NCBI GenBank assembly: GCA_029721515.1
Contig: CM056566.1
Location: forward strand, 21,048,269 to 21,112,268
Direction: 5' to 3'
Length of the DNA stretch: 64,000 nucleotides
DNA from: Synanceia verrucosa
Lineage: Eukaryota > Chordata > Actinopteri > Perciformes > Synanceiidae
Positions 36,741 through 50,784 of this stretch are shown here, piece after piece. Every line of letters starts with the position of its first letter. Position 1 is the first letter of the stretch. The notes below the pieces were generated by a model. That model ran no database searches, had not been told where the DNA came from, and worked only from the letters and a program-made list of their open reading frames with translations. Made by a program: the position numbers and the translations under genes.

Positions 36741-39700
36741 CTTATTTTAATATCCCCGCTCACTCATCCCCGTACATATTAGAGGGATTAGAGGTTTTGA
36801 GGCAACATCACATCATCCAAACCAGATCATACAGTCAGCGGGCAAATCACAGGACACTGGATATAAGAGAAGACAGACCGAGGTGGAGACGGAGGGTAGA
36901 GAGAGATAGAGTCAGAGAGAGAGAGAGAGAGGAGGGAGCTGCTCTGTGTTGACAGTTATATTTCCCTGTTGGGGGAAATTCACTTACTTGAATTGGCACA
37001 GTGCTCCAGTGTGTAATTCACTCCATGAGAGCCTGGAGGGCTGGGAGCAGAGTGATTAATGAGGAGGAAATAGAAATATAGGAATTGACTGATTAAAACA
37101 ACGGGTGGGATGGATCTGGGTACGAGAGAGTGGGGTGGGGGGGCACGAGTGTGTGATTGTGTGGTATCCATGCGGTGAAACACACTGTGTTATTAGTGCT
37201 GGGACGCTGCCTAATGCGCTCACTCCATCATTTCTTCAGAGAGCTTTTAATTAATTAGTTGACAGGTGGCTCAAAACCAAAAGCCTTTTAGGAAAAAGGG
37301 TCATATTGGAGAGGAGGGATTGATATTAGTGGAGGCGGCCAAAAGGACACGGATGCTGCTGGGAATCAGATAGTTAATGTACACAAGTGCTTGATTTAAA
37401 CATTTAGCTTCCTTACTGTTAGTCTTATTGTTATTATAAGGTTGCAGCATAGCTTGACCTCTCATAATATTTGTTCATTTTGCAATAAAAGCACCGAATT
37501 TGATAGATTGGGAACAAAACTTGATATTGAGTCGTCACAAGCTTATGGACGTTTAGGTACGACTCTAGTCTGTCATTAAAGTTTTCATTCAAAATCCAAA
37601 ATAGAGGTTTTTTTTCCAATTGTTGTCATCCAAGATTACACCTGATAAATTGATTCATGTCTCCCACCATAAAACACTTTATGATAATGAAATAAAAGAA
37701 TACAAATATGTAGAATTTAAAGAAAGCTTGATCAGTGTTACACGTTTTTATTGGATGATGGTTTTAAAAAAAGTACAAACTTGCTGTGAAAAGGACTTAT
37801 CATGTGTTCAACCACCTAAACTGACTCATTATTACTTTTTCCTGACAAGCAAAAAAAATCGCGATAATTAAGGTCTTAAATTGTCTTGAATTTACAGTAA
37901 ATTTATTGTAGGTATTAAATTTTCAGATGGTGCGTTTAATGCCAGTAGGAAAACATTCAAGAGATTTGCTGTGTGTTATTTTGTTCACAAAGTTCACTTG
38001 TTTGTTCTTGTTGTGAAATTAAAGTGGTAGAAAAAAGTTAAGTGTTATGCCTTCAATTTATATCATTGTTGCAAGTGTTAAAGGGCTGAAAAAAATATTT
38101 TTATAAAATATTTTCGGAGATTAATTGGTTATCAGATTTTTTTTCCCTGCTAAATATCAATATCAGCATCTGCCTCAAAAACTCCATATTGGTTGGGCCC
38201 TACAATAAATTGACTATTTTTAACAAAGAATTTGTTATGGCATTTTTGGGTCTTAAATTATATTTGTTCTTAAGAAGGTCTTAAAAAGTGTTAAATTTGA
38301 CTTCTGAAATGGTGCATGAACCCTGACAAGGAGCCGTCAAATAGTGACTGTAGTCTGTTGGAGGTGGCGTCCCAAAACCTCTTATAGAGGAGATCTTTTT
38401 GTATAATTATTCATCTCTCCTCCCGCCAACTCTTTCCTTTCATTAGTTTTGTTTTGCCTAAACCAAACCAAACTTCTTAACCGTACGCTTTGAGGAAAAC
38501 AAATATCGTTCTGTCAAGATGAGCTCATCGCTCATTTGACTTGTTTTGAAGTTGACGATCTGTTTTGTCGCTGAGGTCAGGAGCGCTGCGACGAGCCACA
38601 TTTATACTCTTGCTGGCTTTGCTTGAATTTCTTTCCGCTAATAATTAATGTAATTGTTCAAACGTTTTTTTCCAATTCCACATGTTGCTGTGAAGTGGTT
38701 CAAAGAAATATGCGAACACTTGAAAGGCCTGTGTGTGAGTGCAAACTGTTAAACTCTGATGGAAAATTTTGGAAAAGCTTTTCTTGCCTCAATTTGCATC
38801 TTTGAAGAAGACTCATTACTCCTCTGCATTAACATTAATATTTATCAGTACTTCTAGATGTTTTTATTGTTATTTTTATGAATCCTCTAATGAAAGTAGC
38901 AGTGTCAGTGTAGGTCTTTTGTATTTGTATAATTCTTTTGGAGTCATTATTATGACCTCCTGTTTAACAGGCTGTTTAGATTAAATACCTGGAAATGTCC
39001 AGCAGACAGTGAACAGCAGTCACAGCCCATTTAGGAAGCAGGTCATTTGTTTTCCATCCCTGGTTGATTGAAGCGTATTAAGAGCTTCAGGTGCTGCAAC
39101 ATTCAACAGTTTAAAACAAAAAAACCATGAACAGATTACAGGCTTGACCCGCAGTAAATGCGCTCCACATGTCTGCTGTCTGTGAGGGATAAAATGTGTT
39201 GTGATCACAGACAATAAAAGCCAGACATTAAAAACCAATCTTCTTGTTTTCCCCCTCTTCGTCGTCCTCAGGTCTGATGATTCCTGTCTTCTGTGTGGTG
39301 GAGCAGTCGGATGGAGGGATTCAGACGGACGGATGCGAGGGGAGGGAGGAGCATGCAGAGTTTGTGCTGGTCAGGAAGGACATCCTCTTCTCTCAGCTGG
39401 TGGAGACGGCTCTGCTGGCCCTCGGATACTCCCACAGCTCGGCGGCACAAGCCCACGGTCAGTTAGAGGATCACCACGACACTATCACTCTGTCCTTTTC
39501 CACAAAAAAACAAATAAATCAGTCAGTGTTACCACCAATTGAGCAAGCACAAAACTAACTGCAATGTAGCTGTCAAATCTGGACTTGAGTGTATGGTAGA
39601 GGTTTTGAGCTCCGACCTGAAATTCTGGTGAGCTAAAGTTGCGCTAACCTCAGGATTGTGCAGCCATTTTATTTGACAGTTAGGAAAAAATATTTTGGGA

Positions 39701-42700
39701 GATTAGCTTGAGAATATTGATACCACTCTTATGTTTATGAAGCAACAGCCAGCAGCTGAGTTAGCTTAGCTTAGTGTAGCATAGCATGAATACTGGAAAC
39801 GGGAATCAGCTAGCCGGGGTTTGTAACAAAATCTGCCCACTAGTTCATCTAACTCTCACTATTTAATGCAATATTTATAGTTAATGCTTTTTAGATTAAC
39901 CAGCATTAATTCATTGGATTAACCAGCTAGTTGTTTCCAGTCTTTATGCTAAGATAAGCTAAGCTAGCCAGCGGCTGGCTTCAGCTACACATTCACCGTA
40001 CAGACCTGGTAACGGTGTTGATATTCCCATTCAATTGCTAAATATTTCCCAAAATATCAAAAATTTTTCTTTAAATCTATTTGGGCGCACTGAACATCTT
40101 GAGTTTGTTTTTGTGCTCGCTCATTAGCGTTGTCATTATTAAAACAGTGTGACATTTCGCATAAAACCACCTCGTAAAAAGAGTCTAAGTCTCTTCCTTT
40201 GGGGGCAAAGAAATCCCTAAATAGGCAGAAGTTATGTTTCGTGTATTTGACAGTTTATTTAAAAAAAAACTTACGTAGTTACACACACTGTGAATGCACA
40301 ATTAAGAAGAATATCAAGGATAACGTAATTTCCATTACGATGCTTGTTGTTCGCTAGATGATAGCAGTGTACGGCTTATGCTGCGTATAAAAGTACAGAT
40401 CTACAGAAAATATTTATGTTGAGCATTAACAGGCGTTACTATGACAACAGGCTGATGTACACACTTCCTGTTAGCGACGTACAAACTGTGTTTGACATTT
40501 AGTTTAAACTTGAATGTTTAATGTGATTAGGACAAGTGAAGTAAACAGAGGAAGAGCATGTTAGCTAACTGGAGGAAAAAAAAGACACATAAGCAGCTTT
40601 TAAATGTTTTGGCAAAGAAATACAGAATTACAGTGTTCCTCAAATCCTGCTGCTATACTGTCATATAAATATCTGCTAAATATCTGAGGTCAAGCTGCCT
40701 CTTTTTGTTAGCATGAAGAGGAGTTCATCAAGGCCATTATTAATAGTCATGCTTTTCCAGCCCCCAAGTGTCTCTCGCTGTGTAAACTGTGGTCCGACTG
40801 ACTCAGAATTAAATACCGTGCAGCTTATGGGTCAAGACAGGAATGATCATGGAGAGGAGGCTCTGCCTCTAATCAGCGGCCTGAGAAGAAAACTGAATGT
40901 GAGGTTGTCTATTTAGGGCAGACGCTGTGCTGTCACAGTGGCAATAAGCAGAAGAATGTTTCAAAAACACTGAAACTAAGACACAGACAGAGACTGTAAA
41001 AGTCATTAAAGACACAACAAAGAGCTGGACAGGAATGTCCCCGCAAGACAAAAATACACTGTGTGTGTGTGTGTGTGTGTGTACAGTATGTGTGAGAATG
41101 TTTATGAAGCGGGGGAAAAGAAAAACTCTGTAATTTATTGTCGCACACATGGTAGTCATCTGCGACAGGACAGTGTCATTTACTGCTGTCTTTTTCCTCA
41201 AGTATGCAGAAAATGCCATGTGAGGATGTTGCCTCACATCGACATGAAACGGTAACAACAGCGAGCAATAGACGGTTAACGGTGGGAGATCCCCATCTGT
41301 TTGACATCTCGCCTCAGTGTTTGTTTGTCATCTCCACCAGCTCTCGTTCAAATCAGACCCATGAGTGTGCAGACATGTTTCTAAAGTGTGGGAGGTTTGT
41401 GTGTGTCTCATAAAGGCATAGCTACAGGTAATCCCTTTACTGCCTCAAGGCCAACAGCTCTTATCAGCCTGCAGCCCACCTGAAACACACCGTGTACTCT
41501 TGACCTTAGTTGGCTGCCAGAAATGTGGCTCGAGATATCCTGAACATAAACCTGAAGTCTGACTTTTAATCAGATTGATAAATGAATTTATCTCTTTGAG
41601 TTTCAGCTGTTTTATAAAACAGAAAGTGTCTTGTTCCAGTGTTTTTGTCCATTTTGAGTCATATTTCTAGACCCACAGAATATTTAGTACTATGTCTCTG
41701 AAAACAGTGAATAGCTCAAATGAAAGAAGAGACTCTCTATTTCATCATGAAAAAAATGTTTGTTTTTACCTTGTTCCATTCTTGTTTTATCAGAGGTAGA
41801 GTAGAGGACACTTTCACCAAAATCACCACTTTTTCTCCACATTCTGTTTGTTTTGCTCTCTAATCTCGATCGTCTCCACTTCCTGTTTTGATCTCTGTGG
41901 TGTATACCGTCTCTTTATGCTCTGACTACATCTCCCAGAAGCCCCAGCATTACTCACAGGCTGTGGGAGACTGTGATCAGGGACCTGCTGCTGAAAAAAC
42001 ACTTGGACGGTGAAATACATCAACAGCACTCAAATAGTTATTTTACTTAGCAGACCCCATTTCTGCAAGCAAACATGATGGCATTTTGAGCGTAAATCGG
42101 GGCAGAATAATTATCTGAAAATGTTAGCTGACACTGGCTAGCAGCTGCTAGTTTCTCTGAATATTTCCAGGAGTGTTAGTTGAGAAAGTTAACATGAACC
42201 AACAGACTGGTGTGGATATGAAAGAGAAAGAGGGTGTTTATCTGTGCTGCAGAGAAAGTTGCTATTGTTGTGTGCACTGTCAGTCAAAAAGAGTCCAGCT
42301 TCTGCTAACCGTCGCTAAAACTGCTTTGTCGATGTTTAAGCTCGCTGGTTTGTCATCTGCAAGGAAATGTGAAGTTTGAGCCTTTGATTCTGGCACCCAA
42401 CGACACAACAAGATGATGTTTTCAATGTGTAACCCTGGTTTTTACTGAGAGGCCAGTCACGTTCGCTTCCACTCTTTGCTTTGTTTTGCCTGCAGCATCA
42501 CAATGTCCACACCAAAAAGCATGTTGACATGTTAAACTAGGGATGGGTTAAATTTTAGACTCGCAGACCACAATGGGTTCAAAAATTTGACAGATTTTTG
42601 CTGAATTCCAGGAGAAGTTTGGAGAGATTCAGAAAAGATGGTTAATCTAATTTTATCAGCATGTTTGATCGTTAGTTACAACTTTTGGTAGTTTCCTTGA

Positions 42701-45700
42701 TTATTTGAATGGAATTCTGCTTCATGACCTGCTTTCATCTTCTTTCATTGTCACACATTTCAGGCAGTTTGTCCAGTTGGACTTACTCTGACATAATTTG
42801 GACAAGTTTGGTGAGCCGAATTAAAAAGCCCAATGGCTTTTTTATGCCTGTATCCAGTCACATACTCTATTTCACTATCACTGCTTCTTCTAATGTTTCT
42901 AACTCTTGCCCTCTGGTTATGTTGCAGATCCCTTTCGAACGTAAACTCCAGAACTGCAATTGACAAGCCTGTTAAAGCAAGTCAAGACAAATAAACAACA
43001 CACAGATGCACTTTATCCTGCAGTGACGGACGGAAATAGCCCACTAAATTTGTACGGCGAGTGTTGGCCTCGGTTTGCAGATGAATGCCATTAGTAGTGG
43101 TTGTTGCCAAGTATCAGGGGAGGTCTGTCTCTCTTTCTGTGTGTCATCAGCGTGTTGTATGGAAAACAACGAGCCACATCGGTCCCCCCGTCCACATCAA
43201 TGCGCCACATCAGGGGCTTCAAAGGCAAGACTAAACGGGACGTCGCAGCTCGACACAAACAAATAAGGCGCTGCTCGCCTGTCAGTGTGTGCTCAGGGCA
43301 CACCCACTTGTAAGCTCTGTTTAACCCATGCAAGGATGCGTCTGCTCCTACACTCAGCATGGAGATACCGTGCATTCACGCAGTAATACAGAGGAAACAC
43401 ACACAGCTTCTCTCAAATGAATACTTTTTGTTTTTTAAAACAAGCATTTATGTTAAATGAATAATTTCTGGCTTAAATTATACATTTTTTCCCCTGCGGT
43501 CCACAACCAAAATTACACAGAGTCCCAGCTATTTTCTCCCTGGTTGAATTGTGTCCTGCATTCTTGTGTCCCAGCGGTGTATTTAAAGTCCCCGCCGAGG
43601 ACCACGGCCATTCTTTAATTAGCTTAGCCCAGTAATTAACTGGGAGATATTGTTTATTTCAATTATAAGGGTCTGAAGGCTTTTATAGACTGCATGGGAG
43701 CAGACCTGTACTTTACGGCTTGAGCCAGTGAACAGTTAACAGTGGTCAGTGAGCGGCAGAGCATTGTTGCAGTGCCACGTCCAACAGGCCACAAAGGGTC
43801 ACTGCTGCCGATCATGTCAGCAACTCACTGGACAGTTGTAGTTTTCCACTTTTGCATTGCATACATTACTGCCCTTAACTCATTGAGTGCCGGCAATTTG
43901 ATAAAACAGAAAGTATCTTGTTCCAGTGTTTTTTGTCCATTTTGAGTCATATTTTTAGACCCACAGAATATTTAGTACTATGACTCTGAAAACAGTGAAT
44001 AGCTCAAATGAAAGAAGAGACTCTCTATTTCATCATGAAAAAAATGTTTGTTTTTACCTTGTTCCATTCTTGTTTTATCAGAGGTAGAGTAGAGGACACT
44101 TTCACCAAAATCACCACTTTTTCTCCACATTCTGTTTGTTTTGCTCTCTAATCTCGATCGTCTCCACTTCCTGTTTTGATCTCTGTGGTGTATACCGTCT
44201 CTTTATGCTCTGACTACATCTCCCAGAAGCCTCAAAATTACCCACAGGCTGTGTGAGAGCACGATCAGTGACCTGCTGCCAAAAAAAACACTTTAACGTA
44301 TTATTACGTCGATGGCACTCAAGTGTTGTATTTTAAACTAGAAAAGCACTCAGAGAGCGCAGACCTTCGCGGCGGCTGCGGCTTTTTTATTTAAAGTTAT
44401 CCCTGCCGCCAAGAAGGTTATGTTTTCACCGGGGCTTGTTTGTTTGTTGGTTTGTCGGTTTGCAAAGTAACTCAAGAATATATGGACGGTTTTTGACAAA
44501 ATTTTCAGGATTGGCCTTAAGTGGAACTTCAAACTGATTAATTTTTGGTGGTGCTGTTGAATAGTCCACTTCGGACCAACCCTGAAAATTTCATCAACGT
44601 CAAAAACGTTAGTTTTTTGTGGTTTGCCAAGACCCAGAACAATGTGATTCAACCATCAGCTCAGATTTATCTCCTCTTCCTACATCACAAGTCATTATAA
44701 GAGGACAGACCACAGCTTCAGGATTACCTTCATAAAGGTGCTCCTGACTTTTATGGGAGAGCATCTTTAAGAGAGAGGTGCTAAATGTTATATTCAGAGA
44801 GAGAGAGAGAATAATGTCTTTTTTGGGAACATTAAAGCCATGATAACATGTTCTAGAAACTACAGCGCTCAGGTCCCCCCAAATCTGACCCACGCCGACA
44901 CCACAGTAACAGAGTCCGACCCATGCAATGTCTTTTTGATTTACTGTCAGGTAAATGACAAAGACCAGCAGCACAGCCGGGTAGTTGAACTCCAAAATGA
45001 AGCATAATTCATCAACAATAATTAAACATTAATTTAATGAGTCATAATCATTGTCATCATGGCATGGCATACATGTTAATCATGACTCTACTTCATGTTT
45101 ATGCTAAAATAGGCTAAAAACTAGAAACTAGAGTTAGACATGCGTTGGCTCTTCTTAACAACCTGTCAGGACGTTCGTTGCTTCGTCTCATCAGATTTTG
45201 TTGTCGTGATTAGTGTCTCTGTAGCCACATCTCAACGAGCCACGAGTTCCCTATTTTAGAACAAACATGCAGTTATAAACGTCACAAAGTCATTTATCAA
45301 AGGTGATCCTATGTGTATAACTCATCAAGTCTGGACTTGTGATTGTGAAGTTAATGAATGGTTTTAGCCCAAATGCTCTGCAGCTGTTTTCACCTTGATT
45401 TCAGCTAAACGAAAGAGGCCAACTCAAAATGAAGTATTTTTATGGCTTTTTAGCTTAATGAATTAAAAAAATACCATATTAACCATCTCTGTATCATAAA
45501 AAAACAGTTTATATTTTACATGACATCAATATTGAATTTTTTAAAATACCATAATATTATTGTCAGTAATATATAATAGTATAGACCCAAGCTCTTGATT
45601 GTATTTTGAATTTCTTTTTGCTATTTGGGCTTATTAGTATAAAAACTAAGCAGCATCTTTTGACAGGATGTAGTTTTTTGAGGAAAGTGATGTAAGCTGA

Positions 45701-46053
45701 ATTATGTATTAATTAGATGTGTTGAGGGAAAAAGTTGCACCGGTGCAGGGATGTTTTGGTGCAGTATTTTGAATCAAGTGAGTTGCACCAAACTTTTAAT
45801 AAGAATCTAAAACTGTCGTTCTCTCAGCAGAGAGAGTTTCAACTCTGAACAAATTTTACAGATGAGTATTTCAGAAGTGTTTCGGTCGAGAGGAGCGCTC
45901 CAAAAATACCAGAATAACACCAAGAGGAGCTCCATGACAGGTTGAGTCAGGTGGACGGAGTTTCCATCGGCATGTGTTTGGTGTGTAGGAAGTTTAGAGG
46001 AAGCATGCAGGCTGCAGCGACCATTAAGACTTATTCCAGCGTGGGACAATGGG

Positions 46054-46106
<53 letters not shown>

Positions 46107-49100
46107 TGGATGAGCACAGTCAGACATGAGCCAAGCCGCCAGCCGGCCACATGAAAGCTCGTCTCCAGGAGGTGGAATTTTAATGTGGAAATGGGAACAA
46201 TGATTTCTACTTTTAAACGTGGACAAGAAGCAGAGCCCATCGAACAGCAGACCAAAAAATGATGGATCAATTATTAATGCATTTGCCGTCACACTGTGAG
46301 CTCGCTCGCATGCGAGCGGCTTCATGTTGACGTCCAGTCCTCGGCGTCCTCTGCGAGCTCGTGTTTGTCTGCTTATTCACGCGTTTGCTTCCACCCAACT
46401 TGGCATCGGCCAAACTGCTTTTCAGACGCTGCATGCCGGGGATGAAGCCGGGTTTTTCTTTGTTTGGGGGAAAAAAATAAGAAAAACAAAGAGAGGAGGA
46501 CTCACTGAGTGTTTTCATCTCTGTCATAAAACGATCTGAGCATTTTCTTCCATCTCTTTAAAATTCGTTTAATCACATTGTCTCTTTTTGAGGAGAAAAA
46601 CACTGAACAAATGTATTTCATAATTCCTCAATAATGAAAATATTTATATTTTAACATTAAAAGATATCATTTTGATTATAGATATGCTGTTGATTTAGGG
46701 CAACAGTGATATTGACGCTTTGCATTAAATTTAATTTGTAATGTATCATATGTGAAATGATACTCCTCATGGGACCAAAATGTACTTTTAAATATAATGT
46801 GGATATTTCTCCCCATAAATATGACATTTCTGACAGTATATTGACAGAAAACTGAGCTTTCCTGTTGTGAAAGAATGTTTTCATGCAGCCCAGATGAACT
46901 AAAACTAATCTTATGATTTAGCTATCTGGTTCGGTTCTTAAACACGGTGGTCTCGGGTTCCTCTGGGGTTCTTCGCTCGCCCTGAAGGGTCCGGTTCATA
47001 GCAGATTAAGTGATGCTCCCCATGCACGACCAGATAATCAAGAACACAGCTCGGCCTGACGGGAATCAAAGATACAACGGAGATATAAACGCAGAGGAGG
47101 AGAACAAAACGAGATCAGGGGGAGAAGGGAGGAGGAAAAGGAGATATGGGAGGGAGGAGAGGACAGAAAGAAGGAGAGACTTCTCAGGACCCGTCTGGAT
47201 CTCATTTAGAGGATAGTAATGCGATTAGCTTTGTTTAGTTTTCACAGCTCCAGCCAGTCCCCATGACAAAGCCTCAGTAGGTGAAGTGCACATGTGTGTT
47301 AGTGTTTGTGTGTGTTATGGTTTTTTTTATTTAGTCCTTATATTCTCCTTTTATTATTCAACTGGAAATATTTACGTATGACGACACTGCAGGAATACAA
47401 ACGCCTATTTCTGCCTCTTTTCATTGTTGTTACTCTATAAACACAACATCTATCCTCCTCTGTGCTGGTTTTCCTGTTAACAGGGTTTTTTGGGGAGTTT
47501 TGTGCTGCTAAAGACAGATGGTGTCATATTCTGTACAGATTATAAAGTCCCCCGAGGAAAAAAAAATCAGTGATTTACAAATACAAATAAAACTGACTTC
47601 ACCTCGAATCCATAAACACACATACAGGATTAAACAAAAAGCTCTTTTTTCTGTCTGTAATTTTGTCAGACTCACCTCAAAATACACAAAACAGAGATTC
47701 CCCGGTCACATCCTTCGCTGCAGATACGATTATTGATTGTGGATGACTCATCGTGGCTGATATTGATTGTTTCTGTTGTTGTTTTGTGTTGTTATAAACA
47801 GCAGAAACACAAGGCTCCAAACTAACTTTTTTCACATAACCATCCCGAAGTCGGTGTAAACCACTGTCATCTGTAGTGATGATTTGTATAAAAACACACA
47901 ATTCAGATGCCTTTTGTTCACGTCCAAAGTGTGAAGAAATACTTGCTGGCTGTGAGATAAATTTACATTTCTGTGTTTAATGCACCTCGATCAGCTTCAA
48001 TTGACTGTATTTACTGAAGTTTGTCACCAAAAACTGTATTTTACAAGTTTGTATTTGAACACATCGTGGTAGCACTCAGGTTTACTGAATAGAGCTTGAA
48101 CGCATCATAATGCAGGACCATGTTCATGACATTGTGTAACTGGTGAAAATGAGTCATGTAATAATTAGTCGTTTCTTAATACCTTTTTATGTTGAATGCC
48201 TTATTTCCAGGAAACTGATGATCACATCTCTGGTAAAAACAAGTTTTTACAGATGTGAACCTTTTTCGTCCCTAGAAACAATTTTTATGTTGACAAAATG
48301 GGATTTATTTATTTGTTTTTGTAACGTGGTAAAATGCTCCTTTTAACGAGTTGTTGGTTCATGCTCACTTTTTTCAGAATTAGACACATCGAAGCAAATA
48401 AAAAAACACAACCAGAGCGGTCGTTAAAAAGTCTGTGTTTAGTGAAGTCTTGCTTTCATTTTGTCGAGTTTAATCATCAAATCTGTGACTGGAATCTGAC
48501 TCACTTTATTGGGTTTCCTCCCTCTTTTTTGTCATCCTTTCTTTTATTTTGCTATGTCACATTTTGTGCCGTTGTGTGTCAAAATGTTGAAACTAATGCC
48601 CCGTTCGCCTCCGTCCAGGCATCATCAAGGTGGGAAGGTGGAACCCGCTGCCCATCCACTTCCTGACCGACGCGCCAGAAGCCACAGTCGCTGACATGTT
48701 GATGGAGGTCTACCACATGGTCACGCTACGCATCCAGCTGCAAAGGTCGGACTGAATTTTGGTTTCTGTACATATTTGGATTTAAAATAACTCACTCAAT
48801 ACGATGGGAAATGACTGTATGATGTGTGTGACTGTTTCAGAGTGGGAAAAAAAGCAGAAAAGTCCACACTTTGAGCACAGTGAGGCTTTTTGAACCGTGT
48901 GGTTTCACTGCCTCAGACACGCTGATGTCACTGGAGATGATTGTCGTTCAGGAATTTACCATATCTATCAAATTTGAAAGCAGCAATATTGGAAAAAACA
49001 AAACAACCCGGTGGGGATTTATCTATTATCTGAGTCCGCCCACCAGGAAGTGATGGACAGATAAAAGCAGATAAAATCCAGATGAAACAGTTCTTATTGT

Positions 49101-50567
49101 TGTTATCGTCCTGGAACATACCAGCCAGGTTTGTTTATGTGTTTACATGTGTATCCACGGCGATGGCAGGCACACTTTGGCACACTTTGTGCTCAGAGTC
49201 GAAATGATTCATTCTGAGGTTAAAGTGATAAAAACAGGATGGTGATGATGGTGGCGTTTGGCGTTTTGGTTCACACAGGAAGTAGTGGGTTTTTCTGAGG
49301 CTAATGCAGGATGTTTGGAGATCAGCGGGTTTATGGTTTAATTTGGGGTTAATTTAGGATGAAAGGGGAAAAAATGAGGAGATGATATGGTTCTCATGTC
49401 TGTGTGGTAAATATGAGGCTGCAGCTGGTTAGCCTGGTTTAGCATAAAGACTGGGAGTGCTAGCCTGACTCTGTCTGAAGGGACAGCTCCTCTAAAGCCC
49501 AATAATCAATGCATCATATCCTATGTGTTTAATATGAATAGAAATATTAGTGTTCACTAACAACAAACAACGTCCATAATGAACGCTGCCGGACGTCACT
49601 AACGCTTCGATTTAAGTGTAAGATTATTGTAGTAAAAATCCAGTTTTTCACTTCAGAATCTCAGAAATCATCATTTGGTCATGAGGTGTGTGCTGTTTCC
49701 ATGGTTACTGACGGAATAATTACAGTTCAGCGTGTGTGAAAGGATGCATGCTACAGTTTATTCACACAGAAGACGTCAAACCACAGCACACGTATTGAGT
49801 ATGTAGCACATGGTAAGTGATTTCAGACACCGGGCGTCAAAGAGAAGTTGCCTGGCAACCAGAGGACACCACAGGAAGTCACATCTCCACGCAAAAAAAA
49901 ATAATAGAATTAAGAATTAAGTCCAGCTACTCTTTTTTTTTGCTCTTTTGATTATGAATTAAGCTTTTCATATGAAATAGAAAAACAAAACACAACTTCA
50001 CAACATTGTATAAATTACTCCCTTCATGAAATCCACCGTTCTGTGTATTTTTTTAAAATATTTGGGGTGCAGATACAGCATAGTTATTGTGAATTCGTTG
50101 GATTCTGTGCTCATAGATGGATTTTTTTACCTTCAGGTAAACCAACAAGGCTAGTCGTTTCCCTGTTTCCAGTCTTCATGCTAGGGTAACAGCGAAGCTA
50201 ACAGTTTCTTCTTGTCAAACCAAAGACATTACTGACTCTTGCGTGTGGTTTTGGCTCGTCGTAGCTTCTCAAAGTTGGAGGATTTGCCCTGTGAGCAGTG
50301 GAACCACGCCACCGTCAGGAACGCCCTCAAAGAGCTGCTGAAGGAAATGAACCAAAGCACTCTGGCCAAAGAGTGTCCTCTGTCACAGGTAAGCACCGCA
50401 TAAACAACAACAACAACCCATGGTACCCCAATCAATTAAGAAAGACATGCAGAATGAGTCACACATGCTTTTATAGTAATTATTTCATTCCACCCCTCAA
50501 AATCACATTAAACTCCCTAGCTGCATGTTTAACCCTCTATCTCTGGTGTGTGAGATTTATATACAAA

Positions 50568-50621
<54 letters not shown>

Positions 50622-50748
50622 AAATGCTCTGATCGGGGTGTTGGCAGCATCAATTGATGACATGTGTGTGTGGCTGCAGATTCCCTCTCTGCACTGATTC
50701 CACTTTCCATGGGTGGCTTCCAGTCATGATTAATGTTTGTCTATTTCT

Positions 50749-50784
<36 letters not shown>

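Larger units (their letters stand above)
34913..39271 (+). other. satb2: satb2 intron between start exon and oligomerisation-domain exon
   Basis: Apart from CA arrays at 36591-36736 and a dispersed repeat at 37880-38332, I see no gene or exon. Several open frames are products of simple repeats. Confidence 0.7.
39458..48618 (+). other. satb2: satb2 intron, 9.2 kb
   Basis: No exon was recognised. It contains a TTAGC-type dispersed repeat (39690-40030), MITE copies 4 and 5, another dispersed element at 44337-44640, and GT microsatellites at 41060 and 46060. CpG-poor and AT-rich overall. Confidence 0.7.

Noticed and set aside
45807..46325. 172-codon antisense frame
   Set aside because: Passes through a CA microsatellite (His-Thr run) and has no family resemblance; a simple-repeat artefact.
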